A stretch of 64,000 nt of DNA. Source: Ailurus styani. Taxonomy: Eukaryota; Chordata; Mammalia; Carnivora; Ailuridae. Under the pieces are notes generated by a model, which was given only the letters and a program-made list of their open reading frames with translations, had not been told where the DNA came from and searched no databases. The position numbers and the translations under genes were made by a program. The DNA is taken from assembly GCA_002007465.1 (NCBI GenBank), contig LNAC01000103.1, positions 2,006,565 through 2,070,564 of the forward strand, in the 5' to 3' direction. Below, one piece after another: positions 46,361 to 58,065 of the stretch; the first letter of the stretch is position 1; each line of letters opens with the position of its first letter.

Positions 46361-47740
46361 ATAAAGGGCTTTCACAGGTTAATATAGATAATATGCCATA
46401 AACTGAATTGTATAATTAAATCAAGCTTCAGCATGACACCCATTAAAAAGAAACCCAAGCAAGTTAATTGTCTACAGAATAGCTGTGTTTTGAAGTGTAT
46501 CTGATAACATGAACCTGGCTGGAAAAAGAAAACCTTCAAATCCACCAGGCCAAAGTCTTTGCATTGCAACGACATCAGAATCACTAACATTGTCAGACTG
46601 AAAATAACACTCACTGCTAATTTCTTTTGGCTTCTCCAACTCTAGGACTCAAAAGGCCAGATTCTCAGAAATCTTAGCTGTTAGGTCATAGTTAGAAAAC
46701 TCCTTCTTTATTAGATCTCTCATTTATCCTTTTCTCTGCTTACATTCTGGAGAGATACAGTCCAAATTTGTCTCTTTCAGAGGATTTAGTGGAAAGCCGC
46801 AAAATGCTGCCAATTTATAAGCATTAAACATTTTTCTAGAATTTTCTCATTACAACAGCTTTGGTTGGAATATATTCTGGCTCTTACAATGGAACAAGTA
46901 AAACAAGTCATTCTTATACGTATGTTTTCTTTTTTTTTAATCTCATAAAAAGAATAATCCGTTTTCCTGTCCAGTGTCTCCAACTCTTTGCTGCCTATTG
47001 ACTGTCCACTTCTGTTAAGCCACTACCAGAATTTTCAGGTTTTGTTATATGCAGCGATCTACTTTCAGATACAACATTCTCTGTTGGCAGAAATTAAGTT
47101 GAGCTGACAAAGTCTAATATATAGAGTATGTTTTTTTCCAACATTAAAGCCATGTGAGTAGGCTATAGCTGATGTGGTGGCACCAAGATTGTCATAGAAA
47201 AAGGCTTATTCTATCTTGTTCCCAACGAAGCTCAACTGTGATTTTTGGCTCCTTGTCCAAGATTGTTCTTCAATCCCCAATATCATGTCTATATTCCAGA
47301 TAATAAAAATGGGGATAGAAAACAAAAAGTAAGGGACCAAATACTAGATTTTCTCAGGGAAGTTTCTCAGAAGCAATATTTCTATCTGATTAACTGAAAT
47401 TTCACTCTGTGGACTGAGATGACTCAAAGGAGGACTAGAAATTATTCATTAGTCCAGATATTCATGTGTGCATATGATTTTTAGGGTTTCTATCTCAATG
47501 TAATAATAGGGAATAGATGCTAGAGGTTAACAAATAGGCTTTGAAGAAATGAACAGAATAATAATAGGGAGATAAGACATAGTTTTTGACTTGAGAATAA
47601 TAATGTACTTGTTGTGGGTGAAGTATCTAATCTTGGATGGTCCTAAGTACCGCTCAGCCATTCTTTCAGTCATGTGTAACCGCCTTCTCACCAATAATAC
47701 CATTTTTTAATACCATTCACACAGAAAATTACATAAAGTG
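46361..47740. other. Unassigned complex sequence, possibly an old repeat or retrocopy
   Basis: About 46361-47340 is non-simple, moderately balanced sequence. On the minus strand it has open frames at 46372-46614 and 46786-46983 with no recognisable domain. It may be an unrecognised LTR or interspersed repeat, or a decayed transcript copy. No family can be named. Confidence 0.35.
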
Positions 47741-47835
47741 TATGTTAGAGTGCTCCCTTACCTACAAAATAAAGCAGTGGGATTAGATGGCCTAAAAATT
47801 ACTCTCATACTTATTATCCTATGAGTTTCTTTTCT
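47740..47835 (+). repeat. MIR-family fragment
   Basis: 'cctacaaaataaagcagtgg', 'gattagatggcc' and 'atcctatgagtt' follow the order of the MIR-type 'ctgtaaaatg...gattagatgatct...attctatga' end. Confidence 0.45.
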
Positions 47836-47914
47836 GTGACTAATGTACTTATGTTATTATTCTACTATCCTCTGAGGACCTAGTAAATAGGAATACTGTA
47901 GTTTCTTGGTTCTT

Positions 47915-47916
47915 GT

Positions 47917-47949
<33 letters not shown>

Positions 47950-47950
47950 T
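47915..47950 (+). repeat. (GTTTT)n simple repeat
   Basis: Run of GTTTT/GTTTTT units. Confidence 0.85.
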
Positions 47951-48420
47951 AATCTTTAACTATATCACACACTAGTGACCCAACCTGGAAGGTTTAGTGG
48001 CTTCAATAAATTTTTAATGAACAAATGTGTATTATACTGTGTCTCTCTGGTCATAGCTAGACCAAGCCTTAAATAGAGTTTGGTTTATAAAATCCAGGAT
48101 AGCTTAGTTATCAATGGACAGAGGGAAAGCAGATAGTATAGATGATCCTGGACTTTTGAAAAAATCCGTTTTCTTAAATGAGTTTCCAACCGATGATTTT
48201 TGCTAAAGTACACCTAGAAAATATGAGAGCAAATTAGGCCAAGGAAGAATTGTTCTTTCTCTGGAGAAGAGTAAAATTAAATTTAAAACAAATACTAATG
48301 TAGCACATGGGCTGGCAAACTTTATTTAGTTTTCCTTGAAAAATGTATTGACTTACATTTACTGTTTTCTCTTCTCAGCCCAAAGTCTGAGTAACAAATC
48401 ACCCTCAAATTTGTAGTCAT
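47951..48420. other. Unassigned sequence
   Basis: No gene or repeat family recognised. Confidence 0.5.
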
Positions 48421-48705
48421 TTATTTTTTTACACTTTTATTGAGGCATAATTGATGTTCGGTAAACTGCCCACATTTATTTTTTTATTTTTTTAATATTT
48501 TATTTATTTATTTGAAAGAGAGAGAGAGAGAGCATGAGAGGAGAGAAGGTCAGAGTGAGAAAGAGACTCCTTGCAGAGCTGGGAGCCCAATGCGGGACTC
48601 CATCTCGAGATTCCAGGATCATGACCTGAGCCAAAGTCAGTCGCCTAACCAACCGAGCCACCCAGGCACCCTACTGCCCACATTTAAAATGTACAATTTA
48701 ATCAT
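48421..48705 (-). mobile_element. Old L1M 3' fragment, antisense, split by a SINE
   Basis: 'tattgaggcataattgatgt' and 'gtaaactgcccacattta' resume after the SINE as 'aaaatgtacaatttaatcat', the standard reversed L1M 3'-UTR wording. Removing 48479-48686 restores continuity. Confidence 0.75.
48479..48672 (-). mobile_element. CAN-SINE nested in L1M, minus strand
   Basis: Reversed tail 'taatattttatttatttatt', GA-rich body, reversed head 'accgagccacccaggcaccc'. Perfect 14-bp target duplication actgcccacattta at 48465-48478 and 48673-48686. Confidence 0.96.
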
Positions 48706-49107
48706 TCTATATTTATTCATATTACTTAAAATAAATAAGATTTAAGAACTGAGGCAGATTACTATTAATTACAACAGTATGTATATTATTTCTTCTTTAC
48801 TCCAGTTCTTTCCCCTTCTGTGATAAGAGGAAAGGCAGAATGATAGGCTCGCATGTACAGGACCATCCCATATGGGAAGACCCCTATAATTAGGAAGCAG
48901 GAAGCTTGCAAAGGACATCTTGCCCCACTGTCCTCCTCAGCATCTGAGAAAGGAAGAGAAACTCAGTCATTCTTCTGTAGGTAACTCCCCTTGAGAAGAG
49001 AAGGAGAAGGTCCTTATATTCTTACCCTTTGGGGTGTAAAGAAATGTCTACAGTGAACAGATAAGACAGGTTCCTATTTAATCAACTGAAGTTTTATTAT
49101 CCTTTAA
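48706..49107. other. Unassigned sequence
   Basis: About 48820-49060 is a G/A-rich complex segment of unknown family; nothing else recognised. Confidence 0.45.
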
Positions 49108-49121
49108 AAAATATATACATA

Positions 49122-49307
49122 GGGGTGCCTGGGTGACTTAGGAGGTTAAGTGGCCCACTCTTAATTTTGGCCCAAGTCATGATCTCAGGGTTATGAGATC
49201 AAACCCCATGTCAAATCCTACATGGAGCCTGCTTGAAAGTCTCTCTCTCTTCTCCCTCTGACCCTCCCCTCCTTCTCGTCAATCAATCAATCAATCAGCC
49301 AGTCAAT
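49122..49307 (+). mobile_element. CAN-SINE, older subfamily with (AATC)n tail
   Basis: Head 'ggggtgcctgggtgacttag', 'cccactcttaattttggccc' variant; the tail has become (AATC)4-AGCC. Target duplication aaaatatatacata / aaaagtatatacata at 49108-49121 and 49308-49322. Confidence 0.94.
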
Positions 49308-49322
49308 AAAAGTATATACATA

Positions 49323-51010
49323 AAGTCATCATTTTCAGGTCTCTTGTCTTTTTAATCACTGTTAACTTTCAATGTTTATTCTTTAACCAAGGTTCCAGGT
49401 TCCTTTGTTCAGAAAATCCTCACTGCAGAAACATGAAACTATTTTCTCTGTAGTCTCCCAGTGACATGTGCATATACCTGTGAAACCACCTCAAGCAAGA
49501 TAGGAAACATATCTACACCCCCAAAAGTTTCTACATCCTTTTTTATAATTCCTCTCTCTACTGTCACTCTCTGTTCCACCTCTGATCCCAGGAAACCTCT
49601 GATCTGCTTTTGGTTTACTCTGATCTACTCTGATCTTAAAAGTTTGTATTTCGTAATGTAGTTATTTTCTAACAAATTTAATTAAATATGAGATTTAAAT
49701 CAATTACTTTAATAGGTTTCAACAAGAGTAAACAGATGATGAAAGAGAAAATTGTATCCTAGAATGAATTTTAAATCTAGTATTGAATGTGATCAAAATC
49801 CAAAGTATGACCTTAACAACGTATTGCTTCTCTATTACATAAGCAAACTGTAGTTACACTGTTATGAAAAAAAAGCTCATCATCCATTTTGAATAGAGTG
49901 ACATCAGTGAGTATAAAATTTGAATAATTTTTCTTTAAAAGCTTATTCATGTTTACTTAACTTCCAGTTTCTATTCCCTCAGATTTGTGTATTAAAGTGA
50001 AATTTCACCAGCTACCTCAGAAAGTAAATAGCTAATGTTAACCAACAGTAAGCCAGTGAATAAAAAAATAAATATTAAGATTGACGTATATTTTGGATTA
50101 CCAAATAATACCTTGAGTACAAAGACCCTAAAAATATGTCTGTTGAAAAAAAATAAACTAAATTTGATCACATTTAGTACTGTCCATCTATAGTTTTCAG
50201 ACAATAGAAAGCACTGTTAATTTTCTTTTATCTGATTTAAAATATTCCAGTATATACACTTGTAATTTAGTACAAAATATTTCGGAGTGAGTATAAGGAT
50301 GGGTATATTTTGGTTTGGTTTGCTTATAGAAAAAAATCCTTATTTTTTGAGAAGTTGCTTTATTACTTAATATTAGTTTGCTCACCTATGATAATGAGGA
50401 ATTTGATTGGAAATTAATTTCTAAATTCCCTTGAGAAATTATTTATAAAAATACTTTGTAAATTCAATAACTGTGATTTTGTTGATATTATTCATGTGAC
50501 TAAATACTTATTAAACATCTGTCCCTATGAACATCTTAGCAAAGCCTTTTTTTCCAGCAAAAATATTTAAAAAAATGAGCTCTTACCTAGATAACAAAGA
50601 CTCGTCTTTTTTAAAAAGCTATGTTAAAGGCACTAGATACTATACATAAATTTTTGTGTCCAGTGTTCCCCCCCACCAGAGTAGGGGGGATAAAAACAGA
50701 ATAGAACTCAATCCCATTGTCATTTCCCAAAAATGACATGCTATTCATGCACATATCAGTAAAGGATGTTTATCTATTGTGATGACGATTACACAGGTAT
50801 ATGCTATATCAAAACACATCAGACTGACTGCATTTAGTATATGTAATTTGTTGTGTCTGAAATATATCATTAATGTTCTTTAAAAAATAAAACAACTGAA
50901 AATACTTATTTTAAAATAAACCAGTTCCCTGTAAAACCATAATGCATTACTGTCACTAAGCTGTATAGCATCATTTTAAAAGGAGAGGGGCAGAGGGAAA
51001 AGGAAAGAGA
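49323..51010. other. Unassigned gene-free AT-rich sequence
   Basis: No repeat family or gene recognised. Confidence 0.5.
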
Positions 51011-51016
51011 ATTTTT

Positions 51017-51208
51017 TATTTTTTTAATTTTAGAAGGAGAGGAGAGAGTGCACATGTGGGGTGGATGGGCAAAGGGAGAGAAAATCTCAAGCAGACTCCC
51101 CACTGAGTGTTGAACTTAACACAGGGCTCCATCTCACAACCCTGAAATCATGGTCTGAGCCGAAATCAAGAGTTCCTTGCTTAACCAACTGAGCCACCCA
51201 GATGCCCC
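51017..51208 (-). mobile_element. CAN-SINE, old diverged copy, minus strand
   Basis: Reversed tail reduced to 'tatttttttaattttag', GA-rich body, 'cgaaatcaagagttccttgc' (older 'ttgatttcggctc' type), reversed head 'actgagccacccagatgccc'. No clear target duplication left. Confidence 0.9.
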
Positions 51209-51262
51209 TAAAGTGTTATTTTCAACATCAAAGGTTAGAGATATAAAAATATAGTTAGAATT

Positions 51263-51471
51263 GGGGTGCCTCAGTGGCTCAGTCATTTGAGCCTCTGACT
51301 CTTGATTTCAGCTCAGATCATGATCTCAGGGTCATGAAATAGAATCCCTTATCCAGCTCTGCGCTTAGCCAGGAGTCTGCTTGAGATTTTCTCTTTCTCA
51401 CCATCTGCTCCTCCTCCTCAGGAGCTCCCTCACCTCTCTCTCTCTCATTCTCTAAAATAAATCTTTTAAAA
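51263..51471 (+). mobile_element. CAN-SINE, older subfamily
   Basis: Head 'ggggtgcctcagtggctcag', 'gactcttgatttcagctcag', 'gcttgagattttctctttct', short AAATAAATCTTTTAA tail. Flanks 'aatatagttagaatt' and 'aatatagagttaggtt' form a decayed duplication. Confidence 0.92.
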
Positions 51472-51990
51472 AATATAGAGTTAGGTTAATATAGTAGTCA
51501 TTAATTCCAGTTCCTTTCTATTTTGTCCTTCATATTACCTCATCGGTTTTTTTTTCCACTAGTGTAATTACTACAATCTGTGTAATTTACGATGCTGATA
51601 ATCTGATTTTAGAAATTTACTCTTTAGGTTATTCACTAAATATTTATTGTTCACATCAACATAGCTTTGAAAGCCTTTTTCCTACATAAGAAGGAAATAT
51701 TAAATAAGTCCTCCTGGTAGATATAATATACCACGGAAATTATCACACTAACAAAAAGGAAAAAAAGTTTATACTATCAGAAGAATAGCTATGTGCTGAC
51801 TCCAGTCTGAAACTGACAACAAGATACATCGTCTAACAGTCTGGAAACTGGAGAGAACAGCACAAGCATTTGCAATTACATTAATGAAAGACAGTGAAGA
51901 TGAGGTATCATACATTATTTTGGCTTTTAACCAAATTTATATTAATTAGCATTACTAGTGTGCTACAGTATAAATAAATGCCTGTAGGAA
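51472..51990. other. Unassigned sequence
   Basis: Nothing recognisable. Confidence 0.5.
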
Positions 51991-51992
51991 AG

Positions 51993-52061
51993 GGTGTGTG
52001 TGTGAGAGAGTGAGAGAGAAAGAGAGAGAAAGAAAGAAAGTAGGAAAGAAGGAAGGAAGGA
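51993..52061 (+). repeat. (TG)n(GA)n(GAAA)n(GGAA)n microsatellite
   Basis: Compound repeat moving from TG to GA to GAAA to GGAA units. The last 'ggaaggaagga' is also the target duplicated around the following SINE. Confidence 0.93.
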
Positions 52062-52274
52062 GGGCGCCTGGGTGGCTCAGTGGGTTAATGCCTCTGCTTT
52101 CGGCTCAGGTCATGATCTCAGCGTCCTGGGATCGAGGCCCGCATCCGGCTCTCTGCTCGGCAGGGAGCCTGCTTCCTCCTCTCCTTGTCTCTCTGCCTGC
52201 CTCTCTGCCTACTTGTAATCTCTCTCTCTGTGTCAAATAAATAAATAAAATCTTTAAAAAAAAAAAAAAAAAAG
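52062..52274 (+). mobile_element. CAN-SINE, young mustelid-type copy inserted in a microsatellite
   Basis: Head 'gggcgcctgggtggctcagt', 'gcatccggctctctgctcgg', uninterrupted tail of about 18 A. Flanked by ggaaggaagga on both sides (52051-52061 and 52275-52285). Confidence 0.96.
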
Positions 52275-52289
52275 GAAGGAAGGAGAGAG

Positions 52290-54127
52290 AGAAACCTTGC
52301 AAGGGGGGAGAGTTTGAGGGAGAGATTGATTTTATTTTTTTTTCCAGGAAAACTGTTTTAGATCATCTAGTGTTCCTGGAGTGAAAAAAGTTTGACAATC
52401 ATTTATACCAGCAGAAACCAGGACATCCTAAAGAGAAATGCAAATGACCTTAGTTGAACTTTTTTGGAGAAAAAAAAATGCAAGGGTTTCAAGTGCTAGT
52501 TGGCATTAAATAAAGTATTTTAACAATTTTGGATCTATTATTTCTTGATTGAGCCACTTTGGAAATAAAATGTCTGTTCAATTTAAATTATCTAGCAGAA
52601 ATTTTTCTGTCAGAATGAAGTGGAGGTGGGAGGTTTTCTTTCTTTCACATGGCCCTTTTCGAATGCTCACACTTTGTGAATGTTGATATTATTCACTTGC
52701 CAAATATAGCACCTTTTATCTACAGTGGATAATACATATTAAAATTCTTAACAGCTATGTGAATTTTAGCAAAAAGCAGCCATAATGTGACAATCAAACA
52801 ATATAGTGTACAATCCAGTCTTTTAAATTCATTTTCTTGTCAAACACTGGGTGACATATATGTCATATATGCACATTTTGTTTTAAGAAATGTTTGGAGT
52901 TTGTCATCTAAGCACTGGATTTACCATGTCTAGATTCAAAGAATTTGAGGTTACACTCTTAGCTGACTTGAATTTGATTAATTTATTGTATTTCTTTTTT
53001 TATTGTAATAATTGAATGAGAAAATCACTTCTTCAAGATCTTTCAGAAAATGCTTTAAAATATGTTTGCTCCATTTTTAAAGGATAATAAATATTGTAAC
53101 TTTTCTATTGTTATTGCCTTTGATATTCTCATTCTAGGACCGTTTACTAAACGTTGCCCTAAAAGAAAAAAACAGACAGAGGTGACTGATATATGCCAAA
53201 TGAATTAAGTTTAATTTTTTACAAAGTAGTGCTTCTTTAACCACTGGCTGATCTTTCTAATATTTCCACTCCTGTTTAATAATTCAAAGATGAAATGTAA
53301 AATTCTTCATTTCTAACATACTCTCAATCTCATGGTCATGGTGCATAGATCTCATATTTCATAGCAGTATAACAGAAAGCAATTCTTCTTATGAAAATAT
53401 TTCTATAGTGATACATCCTTGTGAGAACTAAAATATGTGTCACTTAAGAAATTACAAACAATGGCCATTTGTAGAAAGCATTTTTTTAACCTAATAATGC
53501 AACTAAAAATAAAGTTGTTAAAAGACAACTTTCTTTTGAGTTTTGAAAGAGTTGTTCATGTGTATTTTATTAATTTTGGCTACTAATGACAGAAATCACT
53601 AGACTTCCTCAACATAAAGACAAAGACAGATGGGAAGGATTTTATCCACCTGCCTAATCAAGTTATTACTTCAGAAGAAACATAGATTTTAATTTGTAAT
53701 CATTTAAATGATTCAGTAGATGAAACTTTGTTGTTCTGAATTCTCATCTTCATTCCTGCAGTGATACATTAGTATCATCTAATATTTATCTTCAGACTAT
53801 GTTATTATGCATAATCTACCAGCTTGGGGATCTCCCATATGGCTAGAGAATGTGGTAGAAATTTTATCTCTTGGACATACATTAAGGTGAAAGATGTTTA
53901 TTTGGCATGTCTGTACCTTATTTGGAATATATTTTTCATTTTTCATTAATTAGGATAGATAAAAATTTTCCTTGCATTTTGCAAGAACTAGGGACTTTAC
54001 CTTTGAAGATTCCAGTTCCCCAGTATCTTACAGAGATGGGGTTACCTGTTCTTATCTTTCTCTATTTCATTTACCATCAGGTGATCATGAATGTCTGCTT
54101 TATTTTGCTTTATACTGAACCATTTTT
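52290..54127. other. Unassigned gene-free sequence
   Basis: Complex AT-rich DNA without recognised repeats. About 52600-53160 looks like ordinary single-copy sequence. No coding evidence. Confidence 0.5.
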
Positions 54128-54142
54128 AAAGATTACTGCCTA

Positions 54143-54343
54143 GGGGCGCCTGGGTGGCTCAGTCCATTAAGCTTCTGCCTTTGGCTCAGTTAAAGTCCTG
54201 AGATCAAGCCCTGCATTTGGCTACCTGCTCCAAGGGGAACCTGATTCTCCCTCTTCCTCTGCCTGCCTCTCCCTCTGCTTATGCATGCTCTTGCTCTCCC
54301 GCGCTCTCTCTCTCTGTCAAATAAATAAAATCTTATAAAAAAT
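54143..54343 (+). mobile_element. CAN-SINE
   Basis: Head 'ggggcgcctgggtggctcag', 'ccattaagcttctgcctttg', AAATAAATAAAATCTTATAAA tail. Target duplication aaagatta(a)ctgccta at 54128-54142 and 54344-54359. Confidence 0.96.
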
Positions 54344-54359
54344 AAAGATTAACTGCCTA

Positions 54360-55218
54360 GAGTTTTCCATTTATACTGTACAATTTCAGCATGGAGAGTG
54401 AGTCATGATTGCTTACATATTACCACTGATGACTCAAATTTTCATCTATTTTTAAAGGCTGGTGTATGTATACACAGTATGATAAATACTATGTTCCTTT
54501 ATTTAACTTGGTGCTAGTCATCCAGTTGAAGTGAACTTACTCAGTCTAGTTCTCTTGAGTGTTATCTTATGTAAATAAAGTGTCATAAATCCAGTGCTCC
54601 AAGAATGTAAACAACCAGGCTTTACAAAATTTAATCTACACAAAAATCATAAAAGGAATGACAGTGTTTTCCTAAGTATATTAAATTTGTTTTCTAAGGA
54701 ATTTTGTTTTTATAAACAGATAAAATGTGGGGGTAATTATAGGAAATATCCATACCTTTAAAACATAAAAATACTGCTGTTGAAAATAAGTGTCTTATTG
54801 CAACAATAAAATTTTCATAATTAAATATATTATGTAAGTGGTTTAGAGCTATTTCCTCAATCTCTACTTTACATTTTTATATGTCATAACTAAAATGTTT
54901 TTTAGTCTTGGGGAATAAATCAGAGACAGAGAATAGGGCTTGCTGAATGAAAATTGCTCTAGAAAGAAAAATATGGTTAGCTAGTTCAATTAATTTTGTT
55001 GTAATCTATAAACATACTGTTACAGATTATTAAAATAAGGTCTTAATATTCAATGGCATACCAGCTTATAAGTGAAAAGAAGAAAAAGTCATAAAACACA
55101 GTAATATAATCTAGCCTTACACAAGGGCCACAAATATCTATCTTGCCTCAGTTTCCATACTTTGTTTTCAAATATTTGTATAGCTTTGTATCATCTACCA
55201 TGGGACAAATCTGAATGC
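54360..55218. other. Unassigned AT-rich sequence
   Basis: No gene or repeat family recognised. Confidence 0.5.
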
Positions 55219-55428
55219 AAATGAGTCCTGAACAATGCAGGGATTAGGGACCCTGACCCTCTATGACTTCCTGAAAACTTAATTACTAATAGCCTGGTGT
55301 TAACTGGGAGCCTACTGGTAACATAAACTGTCAATTAACACATATTTTATATGCTACATGTATTATATGATGTTATTACATTAAAGTAAGCTAGAGAAAA
55401 GAAAATATTATTAAGAAAGTTATAAGGA

Positions 55429-55614
55429 TGGCTGGATGGCTTACTCAAGTAAGCATCTACCTTTGGCTCAGGTCATGATCTCAGGGTCCTGGGTAGAGCC
55501 CTGGGTTGGGCTTCCTGTTCACTGGGGAGTCTACTTCTCCCTCGGCCTCTGCCCCTCCCCCCACTCGTGCTCACTCTCTCTCTCTCTCTCTCAAATAAAT
55601 AAACTAAAATCTTT
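55429..55614 (+). mobile_element. CAN-SINE, copy 1 of a dimer
   Basis: Diverged head 'tggctggatggcttactcaa', 'gcatctacctttggctcagg', (CT)n body, AAATAAATAAACTAAAATC tail. The 5' target copy aagaaagttataagga (55413-55428) has its partner only after copy 2 (55843-55857). Confidence 0.93.
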
Positions 55615-55632
55615 AAAAAAGAAAAAAAAAGA

Positions 55633-55842
55633 GGGCACCTGGGTGGCTCAGTGGGTTAAAGCCTCTGCCTTCGGCTCAGGTCATGATCTCAAGATCCTGG
55701 GATCAAGGCCCGCATCGGGCTCCCTGCTTGGCAGGGAGCCTGCTTCCTCCTCTCTCTCCCTCTGCCTTCCTCTCTGCCTACTTGTGATCTCTCTCTCTGT
55801 GTCAAATAAATAAATAAAAAATCTTTAAAAAAAAAGAAAAAA
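55633..55842 (+). mobile_element. CAN-SINE, copy 2 of a dimer
   Basis: Younger mustelid-type copy (head 'gagggcacctgggtggctca', 'ttaaagcctctgccttcggc') that starts inside the A-rich tail of copy 1. A-rich strings 'aaaaaagaaaaaaaaag' and 'aaaaaaaaagaaaaaaaag' on its two sides suggest its own target duplication. Confidence 0.95.
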
Positions 55843-55958
55843 AAGAAATTATAAGGAAGAAAAAATACATTTACAGTACTGTAGTTATCAAAAAATCTGC
55901 CTATAAATGGACCTGCGGTGTTCAAACCCATGTTGTTCAAGGGTCAACTATAATTTTA

Positions 55959-56435
55959 TCTACTTGAGTATAAGTACATTAGTTACACTTATTAATATCT
56001 TACTAATATCCACAAACAAATGATGCATTATTAAGGACTATGTATATGTAAAGAGGATTAGGAACTACTTACAAAGATGATGTTCATATGTTCACTCAAT
56101 TATGCATTAAATTTAGGTTAAATTTTCATGTTAGTTGACCCTTCGGTCTTATTTTAGGCATTTACTCCCATGTTTACTAAACTTTTTTTCTATTGCATTG
56201 ACTAGACATTTTATAGATTCAAATGTAGGAATTAATCTTAATGTGCACATATAACTACAAACCTAGGGTGTTCGGCTGTTATAGTAGAACTAGTGGAAAT
56301 GCTGTGTTTTTTTTATCCTTTGGTGTTACTTTCCCTCAATAGAGAATGATACTATCCCATACTTGAAACAGTTAATGGCATTTCTCAAAGTTCAGAACCA
56401 AAGTGTGTATACAGGATCCATCAACATTTCACTTG
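55959..56435. other. Unassigned sequence
   Basis: No gene or repeat family recognised. Confidence 0.5.
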
Positions 56436-56439
56436 CACT

Positions 56440-56785
56440 TATTGTTCTGCCCTCAGATAGCCTCTTAACTGCTTCCTCACTTCCTTTAGGGCTTTACGCA
56501 AAGCTCAGCTTTTCAAGAAGTGTTTCCAGGCCATTCTAAAATTTCATGCCTGTTTCCGTTTCAATAATTTATGTTCCTCTTTATTGGTATATTTTTTAAC
56601 ATCTCATGAAATTTACTTCGTATATCGTATATTGTCTATCTCCTCTACTAAAATGTAATTGCTACCAAAGAAATAGTTGTTTCCTTCATTTTAGATATTC
56701 TTTTCCTGTAATGTCCAACACAGAATATCTACTCAGTGGGTATTTGCCCAGTGGATGACCTGTTGAAATAATAAATAAATATATG
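56440..56785 (+). repeat. LINE-2 3' end fragment, sense
   Basis: Follows the L2 3' order: 'cttttcaagaagtgtttcca', 'attgtctatctcctctacta', 'aaaatgtaattgctacc', 'aatgtccaacacagaatatc', 'cagtgggtatttgcccagtg'. Strongly diverged, as expected for L2. Confidence 0.65.
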
Positions 56786-57360
56786 AGTGAAACTGAGTAT
56801 CATTCAAGTACACGTGAGATAAGCCTCTGCCCTAGTACCTCAAACAGTTTAACTAATTTTTCGTCTAATTGAACCATAAGGATATGCAACATTTTATATA
56901 ATTCTAGCAACTTATTTTATAAGAATTAAAGTTATTTTTTCTGAAATGTTAGACTGTTATATTAAAATATAATTAATTGATTACATAAATAAATTTTCAT
57001 ATTTTCACTAATTTTATTTTTATAAAATAATCACAACTTAGAACAGATCAAGTTGGATTTTCCTTTCCTTTCCTTTCCTTTGCCTGCAACTGGTATTCTA
57101 CTATTATAAAAGAATTAAAGAATTCATCATATTTGTATTTGGCTTTCTATATCACCATGTATGGTTGGTTGTCGTTGTAAAGCAGGATTACTTATTTTTG
57201 GATAGGACAAATCCTGTTTAGCCTGCCAAGTGAAGCAGAAGCTTTCAGAGAAGGAACTAGTAAAAGTTCTTTCAAAGTAGAAGTCTAATAAAGTAGAAAC
57301 TGTATGCAATGTTTAGGAATTAGAAAAATAGAGTACTGAATTCAGTTCATCTTTTTTTTA
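56786..57360. other. Unassigned sequence with a (TTTCC)n patch
   Basis: A short TTTCC repeat at 57058-57082; otherwise nothing recognised. Confidence 0.5.
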
Positions 57361-57364
57361 ATTT

Positions 57365-57595
57365 TAAATATTTTTTCCTTCCAGACATCTTTACTTATTT
57401 ATTGTTATTTGAATATAGCTGACACACAGTGTTACATTAGTTTCAACTGTACAACATAGTTATTCATCTGCTATATACTTTATGCTGTGCTTACAACAAA
57501 TATAGCTACCATCTGTCACCATACAATGCTATTATATTATTGACTATATTCTCTCTGCTGTGACTTTTACTCCCATGACTTATTCATTTCATATC
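57365..57595 (-). mobile_element. Old L1 3'-UTR fragment, antisense
   Basis: 'ttgaatatagctgacacaca', 'gttacattagtttcaactgt', 'taccatctgtcaccatacaa', 'tactcccatgacttattcat' are reversed L1MA-type 3'-UTR phrases, similar to the left part of the 32.4-kb copy. Confidence 0.8.
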
Positions 57596-57741
57596 AGCTA
57601 GTAGTCTTGATTAGAATTATCCGACAATACATTTTTGCTAAGTTATATAATTTTTGTGTGAAATAATGAATATTATTTATTTACATATATATATATATGT
57701 TACACATGATTATATAGAATTAATTAATTATAATGTATTTT

Positions 57742-58065
57742 CATTTCCTAAGGCTGCTGTCACAAATCACTATGAACATGGTGGTTCACACAACAGAAAT
57801 TTATTCTTTCACAGTTTGGGAGGCCAGAAGTAGGAAATGAAAGGGTTGGCAGGGCCACACTCCTTTAGAGGCTCTTGGGAAGAATGTTTGCGTTTCTTCT
57901 CTGGTAGATTCAGGCATTCCTTGGCTTGTGGCTGCATCATTGAATCTCAGCTTTCATCCTCATATGGCCTTATCTTTGTCGGTATGTCTGATCTCTTTCT
58001 GCCCCTCTCTTATAAAGATATTTTTAATGGCATTTAGGCCCACCTGGGAAAGCCCACAATAGATA
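57742..58065 (+). repeat. Old LTR-like interspersed repeat (family uncertain)
   Basis: Reads like a widespread mammalian repeat: 'cctaaggctgctgtcacaaa', 'caacagaaatttattctttc', 'acagtttgggaggccagaag', 'ggcattccttggcttgtggc', 'cctcatatggccttatcttt', 'cttataaagatattttt'. I recognise the family by wording but cannot name it with confidence; an ERVL/MaLR-type LTR is likely. Confidence 0.6.

Larger units (their letters stand above)
55219..55950 (-). mobile_element. Tigger2-like DNA transposon remnant with two nested SINEs
   Basis: Right end 'cccatgttgttcaagggtca' and left end 'gagtcctgaacaatgcaggg' are inverted copies of one another, giving terminal inverted repeats of about 24 bp. Internal text ('aattactaatagcctggtgt', 'gtaagctagagaaaagaaaa', 'aaatctgcctataaatggac') matches a short non-autonomous Tigger2-type element as remembered. 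About 300 bp once the SINE array is removed. No transposase coding. Strand is nominal. Confidence 0.6.
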
